Assembly: GCA_963776055.1 (NCBI GenBank)
Contig: CAVZLD010000013.1
Span: 632,376-696,375, forward strand
Length of the DNA stretch: 64,000 bases
Direction of reading: 5' to 3'
From: CAVZLD01 sp963776055
Lineage (GTDB): Bacteria; Planctomycetota; Planctomycetia; Pirellulales; Pirellulaceae
In this document: positions 59,258-64,000 of the stretch, one piece after another
Position numbering within the stretch: the first letter of the stretch is position 1
Layout of the letters: the number at the start of each line of letters is the position of its first letter
Notes under the pieces: model-generated
The model's database searches: none
What the model saw: the letters and a program-made list of their open reading frames with translations, nothing else
Told to the model about the DNA's origin: nothing
Position numbers and translations under genes: made by a program

Positions 59258-60154
59258 TCATGGTGCCTGCAACACGATCGTCGCGCACATTCCGGGGCTG
59301 AGCAGCCATTTCGAATCTTGTTTCTTGTTCTCAATCTCCGCCAGAACACGAAACGAGGTGTCCTCCTCGATCACGTAGCTGGCGACAACCTTGACGCCCC
59401 GCAAAGTCACGGTCTTTCCACCGTCGGAGCCGGCCAAGTTCACGCGCACTTCGGCCTGTCGGCGATCGACATCGGACGGATGATAGCGTGCCGCCGACAC
59501 GCGTCCCTCCACTCGCAGCCGGTCAATCCTTGTCAATTGAACCACGGGATCTCCAGGAGTCACCCAATCGCCCTTGTATCGCAAGACCTTCTCCACGATT
59601 CCATTGTGGGGGGCTTTCAGCCTCCGCCGCTCAACCATCACCATGGTCTGCTGATATTTCGCATAGGCCGCCTGCGCATCCCAACTGGCGATATCCAGCG
59701 TATAGCGTTCGAGATCCTTCTGGATGCCGGACCGCTTGTACGTCAATTCCAACCGCCGCAGTTCGAATTCGCTGACCGATCCGGGCACCTTTCGATTCGC
59801 CGCCTGCGCCGCATCCCATTCCGCCTTCGCGACTCCCTCGGCCAATACATACGCTTGGACACTCAGTTCGTTTTCCGCCTGCAGCTTCTTCGACAGATAT
59901 TCGAATTTGGCCATGTCGGCGGCTTTCACGAGTTCATCGTCGTTGATTCGGGCCACAAGTTGGTTCTCGGTGACGTCATCGCCTTCTTTGACGTCCACGG
60001 ATGCGAGCATCCCCGCCTCGACAGACGCCACGGGAACGCGTTGGAAAGCCACCAGAAAACATCCATCGATGACGGCCGGATCGTCCGTCGGCGTGGTCTC
60101 GACTTGACCGGATAGCGCGAACAACAACGAGGCCCACGGGATGAGTGATTGCAT
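59258..60154 (-). CDS. HlyD family periplasmic adaptor protein
   Basis: About 298 residues. A signal-like hydrophobic N-terminus (SLIPWASLLFALSG) is followed by a lipoyl half-motif (ASVEAGMLASVDVKEGDDVT), a long coiled coil (~80-190), the second half (RRLKAPHNGIVEKVLRYKGD) and a beta-barrel with LRVEGRVSAARYHPSDVD, ending LLSPGMCATIVL. The family bridges an inner-membrane component and an outer-membrane channel. It lies between two genes that each contain a HlyD part, so three adaptor-like chains occur in one operon. ATG 60154 begins the signal; the open frame reaches 60187. Confidence 0.85.
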   Translation of the reverse strand: MQSLIPWASLLFALSGQVETTPTDDPAVIDGCFLVAFQRVPVASVEAGMLASVDVKEGDDVTENQLVARINDDELVKAADMAKFEYLSKKLQAENELSVQAYVLAEGVAKAEWDAAQAANRKVPGSVSEFELRRLELTYKRSGIQKDLERYTLDIASWDAQAAYAKYQQTMVMVERRRLKAPHNGIVEKVLRYKGDWVTPGDPVVQLTRIDRLRVEGRVSAARYHPSDVDRRQAEVRVNLAGSDGGKTVTLRGVKVVASYVIEEDTSFRVLAEIENKKQDSKWLLSPGMCATIVLQAP

Positions 60155-60176
60155 GCGGTTACTCCGAGGAATCCAC

Positions 60177-62269
60177 TTAGAAGGCAAACAAACGAACCTG
60201 GACCCACTCCAAAAGTTCGTGGAACCAGCAGTAGGCCACCGAGCGACGCCCGCAGTAGACGCTCGCCTTGACTTCTGCGCCCTGTGTTAGCTCCGCCAAC
60301 CGCAGCCGCTTCTGGAGTTCGTTTTTGTCGATCTTCACTTTCAATCGATAGGCGTGACCATGTTGCTCATCCTGCGTCGCTGCATCCTGCATCTCTTCCA
60401 AAGTCCCGTCAAACGTCTGGCCAGCGTAGCTCTTCAGGATAAAGGTCACGGGAAGCTGTTCTTGCGGCTGTTCACTCTGCGCCCGCAACATGTGCCCTAC
60501 GCGATCATCTCGCAGGTAGACCTCCAATTCCCATTCGCCGGACGGGTCGGCCACCTGCAGCGCTTCCTGCCCTCGGGTCACAGGACGATTGCGCAAGGCT
60601 TCCTTCACATCCCAAGTGGTGACACGACCATCGATTGGACTGACAATCGCCAGATTCTTCTTCTTGTCCTCCAAAATCGCTCAATTGCGTCTTCGCTCCG
60701 CGGATCTTCTGAACCAGGTCGACTTTCTGCAGTAACAGGTCACCCTGCGTTCCGGCCTGACTGCCCGGCGAGCTGGGGCTATCCGTCAAAATTTGCTCGA
60801 CCACCCGCAACGAGGCACCGAAGGAAGCCAGGTCGCCTCGCAACTTATCAAGCTCCTGTTCCAGTTGATTGTTTTTCAACTGAACGAGCAGATCGCCCTG
60901 CTGCACTTCGCTTCCGTGGTCCACAAAGACCTCGGCGACCTCGCCATCTTCCTTCACGAAGACCTTGCTCCGCCGCACAGGCTCCAACGTTCCATCGGCC
61001 TGCAGCATGAAATCCTTGCGCACAAGAAACAACGCCAGCAACGTACCCAGAATCAGACCGGAAATCGCCAACGTTTTCGGCAAATTCCGAGCGGTGATCA
61101 ACCACCGCGACTTGCCGATCGTACGCCACAACGGCATCAGAAACAGGCTGTTGTGTTCCTGCGCATTGCCCGATGGCTCGAGCGCTGTGCTGGCAAACCA
61201 GATCGACGCGTGGCGCAATCAAGTCACGCGACTGTACACTGTCAATCTGCTCAATGATCAACGATCCGATCACGTCGCCTTGTGCTGACTGATACGGCGA
61301 CTGCGTTTCCGCCCCTAATTCATCATCCTTCTTTTCCTTGAAGGGATCGCTCTTGAACAGCGGAAGCACCGCCAGACTCTTCGTGTGCGATTCGTCGACA
61401 TAGTCTTCCAGCGCAGTTTCAAGCTGCGGCGGAAGGTCCTGCGTTTCCCCGCTGTACCAAAGCGGCTCGCCTGTCGCACAGACTCGCGTCGCCAGACTGG
61501 ACAACAAGGTCACGACGTTCGACCGAGTGTCCATCGTATCCTGGCCGCTGATCGCCTCCACCACCTGTTTGTGCCCGCGCGTCACCGTCACACTCACGCG
61601 GTCACATTCGATCAGCCGCCGGCCTTCGTTGGCAATCGTGTACGCGGTGTCCCGAATATCGAGACTGTTGTGGACCTCCTTGGAGAATTGGTCAATCTTG
61701 CCCCACATCTCCTGCCGACCGGCAAAATGACGCAGCTTCCGGGACTTGAGCCAGTCTCCGGCCAGCTCACTCATTTCCACCAGGAACCGCAGATAGCCCT
61801 GCTGACTGCCCGGCTGCGCAGTCGGGGCGCTGCAAAACCTCCAGCACGCCCTCCACCGAATCCTGCGTCTTCATCGGGGCCAGCACGAGCAGCGTTTGTG
61901 TCGGATTGCCGGGTGCATCGGTCTCACCCGAACCCGACATCGGCGGCACCAGCTTCGCCTCGCCGGACGTGATCACCTGCTGCAGCAGCCGGACGTGCCG
62001 GCGGCTGTCTTCCGATTGGTTGTCCAGCAGCATCGGGATTCAGATTGATCTGGTAGTCCAACCGCAACTGACGCTCGGACGTGATCGTCCAGACGGCTCC
62101 CCCCACAGCCGCCAGCGCCGTGACAATGCGACTCATCAACTTCCGCGTAATACTGCTCCGGCTCCACATCGGTCCGCGAAAGCTGAGCGATTTCTCGCAC
62201 CAAACCGCGAATTTGCTGTCGAGTCTTCTCGATCGTGGCAGCATCGACAACGCCCGGTTCTGAACTCAT
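60177..62269 (-). CDS. GAF-GAF-TM-HlyD fusion protein, frameshifted five times
   Basis: About 695 residues after repair. The order is: a helical start (TRQQIRGLVREIAQLSRTDV); a GAF domain (~50-160; SRIVTALAAVGGAVWTI, LLVLAPMKTQDSVEGVLEV); a second GAF domain (~190-330; IANEGRRLIECDRVSVTVTR, SLAVLPLFKSDPFKEKKDD); a membrane helix (LAISGLILGTLLALFLV); and a HlyD adaptor (DGTLEPVRRSKVFVKEDGEV, IVSPIDGRVTTWDVKE, FILKSYAGQTFDGTLEEMQD). The five breaks, near 62135, 62030, 61775, 61215 and 60665, each fit one extra base. Cytoplasmic GAF domains would sense a small ligand and regulate the adaptor. ATG 62269 starts the conserved reading. Confidence 0.8.
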
Positions 62270-62438
62270 GATCGTTTCACATCGCGGAGAGAGGAATGGG
62301 ACGCGCGGCAACACGCGTCGATCGGAGAAAAGGTTAAGAATAGTTTATTTCTTTGTCATCAAATGGACAACACCCTGAGCGGCCTCCAGCCGAGGGACTC
62401 TCTTGAAACGTACCACGTAGGCAGCACGGGCGACGCGT

Positions 62439-64000
62439 TTACTGCGGCGTATCCAGGTACGGATCTTGCCCGAGCTCACGTTGCATTTTTTTTCGCTGTT
62501 TTTCATGGTGGAGCAGGACCATGCGGTCACGCAGGTGCCGCCGTTCGACCTTACGTTGGGTGCGGCGGAAAAAGGTGGACAGTCCCTCGACTTTCACGTC
62601 GTCTCGCTGCAATCGGCGGCAGATTTTCTCTGCCTTGGCCGGGTCCGAAGGCCGACTTGAGGATTTCGTCGTCGACCGCCAGAAAGCGGCGGTAGGTGCC
62701 GGGGTCACCTTGACGGCCACAGCGGCCGGCCAATTGCCGGTCGATGCGCGCCGCGTCATGGATCTCGGTCACGATCACGTGCAATCCGCCCAGCTTCCGC
62801 GACACCGTCGCCCAGTTTGATGTCGGTTCCGCGGCCGGCCATGTTGGTGGCGACGGTCACGCGTCCGGGCTGCCCCGCCTGCTCGACGATCGCCGCTTCT
62901 CGCGCAATGTGGCGAGCGTTCAGCACCTCGTGCTCGATCCCTCGATCGGTCAGCAATTCGCGAAAGCAGTTCCGACTTCTCGATGGTCCGCGTTCCGATC
63001 AGCACCGGTCGTCCCTGCTCGTGCTGTTGCGACAATCTCTTCGACAATCTGCTGCCACTTCTCTTCGCCCGTCTTGAAAATGAGATCCGTCGCAGCTGCT
63101 CGCGCTTCACGGGTCGATTCGTGGGGATCCGCACGAACGAGGCACTTGTAGATCTTGCGGAACTCGCGGGCCGACGTCGAGCGCCGTCCCGGTCATTCCG
63201 GCCAGGCGCTGGTAGCGCAGAAACAGATCTTGGATCGTGATCCGTGCCGCCTGTCCCGTATCGACGGTGACTTCGAGCTGCTCTTTGGCCTCGATCGCCT
63301 GGTGGATCCCGTCTCGCCATTTGCGACCCTCCGCCAACCGTCCCGTGAATTCGTCGACGATCACGATTTCGCCTTTGTCCGACACAACATAGTGCTGATT
63401 CAGCAGGAAATCCCGGCTGACCTTGATCGCCCGCTCCACAAATTCGTACGCGTCGATCAGCCCAACGCCATTCATCGCCTCCGGTTTTTGCAGGGCGCGA
63501 ACCAGTTGTCGCCCCGCCGCGTTCAATTCGACCTTCTTCTTTTCGTGGTCATATTCGTAGTGGTCGTCTTCCTCGAATTGATCTGCCACCGCGGCACTCC
63601 AAGCGTACGTCGCGCGGATGGATTCCTCGTGCTCATCGCCAATCGCGCTAATGATCAAGGGCGTCCGAGCTTCGTCGATCAGAATGCTGTCCGCCTCGTC
63701 GACTAGCGCAAAATAGGGATCACGCTGCACGGGCCGCTCGCCCGCTGCCGCTTTGCCGGCCCCCAACGTGTCGAGAAACTCCAATCGCTCCTGCTTCATC
63801 CGCCGAATCACCAGCCGGTCACGCAAAAAGTCAAAGCCGAATTCTTTGGCCGTGCCATAGGTGATATCACAACCATACGCGTGCCGGCGTTGCGGCCGAC
63901 TCATATCCGTCTGCACCACCCCCACCGTCAAGCCCAGCAGTTCGTACACCGGTCCCATCAGCTGGGCATCGCGGCCCGCCAGATAATCGTTGACCGTCGC
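62439..64000 (-). CDS. SecA-like motor ATPase lacking the C-terminal third of SecA (partial, heavily frameshifted)
   Basis: The gene enters from beyond the window edge and ends at 62439. SecA signatures are clear: ATVNDYLAGRDAQLMGPVYE, CDITYGTAKEFGFDFLRDRL, the Walker B motif LVDEADSILIDEARTP, IVDEFTGRLAEGRKWRDGIH, LAGMTGTA, KTGEEKWQQIVEEIVAT, LIGTRTIEKSELLSR, ATNMAGRGTDIKLG and RQLAGRCGRQGDPGTYRRF. After that only ~75 residues follow (RRTQRKVERRHLRDRM to GQDPYLDTPQ); the helical wing, two-helix finger and zinc tail of SecA are missing, and the next gene begins 170 bases further on. Seven or eight one-base breaks lie between 62650 and 63200, mostly gained bases. Its place before three HlyD/protease genes suggests a dedicated motor. 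Confidence 0.82.

Noticed and set aside
59213..60115. 300-codon plus-strand frame across the HlyD adaptor
   Set aside because: Antisense shadow with the His/Arg/Leu bias typical of such frames; the minus-strand HlyD reading is unambiguous.

Overview
The window reads as chromosomal DNA of a GC-rich planctomycete, probably close to Pirellulales. That is an inference from gene content, since no rRNA gene is present. The supporting features are an exosortase/EpsI-linked exopolysaccharide cluster, an ECF sigma factor next to a membrane-anchored Ser/Thr kinase, an enormous polytopic membrane protein with an N-terminal zinc ribbon, a DUF3467 protein, and exporters made of a site-2 protease fused to HlyD. 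No tRNA, rRNA, CRISPR array, IS element or phage gene was seen.

Layout. 1-18.1 kb is mainly housekeeping: a beta-helix protein, a CbbX/SpoVK-type AAA ATPase, a likely 2-keto-3-deoxy-pentonate dehydratase plus 2-oxoglutarate-semialdehyde dehydrogenase pair, a TPR protein, an HD protein, pterin carbinolamine dehydratase, sulfite reductase (minus), PgpA, FolD, a DUF72 protein, RecD2, a SpoU methyltransferase and Pgk (both minus) and YjbQ. 18.1-27.7 kb (minus) holds the ~2100-residue membrane protein, the kinase/sigma pair and a secreted CAP protein. 28.0-45.1 kb (minus) is one long exopolysaccharide operon. It runs exosortase, Wzc-like tyrosine kinase, giant TPR protein, EpsI, GT2, GT4, flippase, O-antigen ligase-like polymerase, APH-like kinase, then an oxidoreductase-epimerase fusion, and ends at a hairpin terminator. 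A NusG/RfaH-like antiterminator is transcribed divergently, and a lipoprotein and a Wza-like export lipoprotein complete the locus (45.7-49.0 kb). 49.7-56.3 kb holds unrelated conserved genes. 56.5-64.0 kb (minus) is the most unusual part: a SecA-like motor lacking the C-terminal third of SecA, then a GAF-GAF-HlyD fusion, a HlyD adaptor, a winged-helix/site-2-protease/HlyD fusion and a DUF3467 protein. I read these as one dedicated export or envelope-processing system of unknown substrate.

Quality warning. At least 30 single-base frameshifts break otherwise well conserved genes. In roughly the first 28 kb they all look like lost bases; further on most look like gained bases, and they are densest after 58 kb. 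This looks like sequencing or assembly error rather than gene decay. Where a gene is split I give the span of the reconstructed gene and the approximate position of each break.
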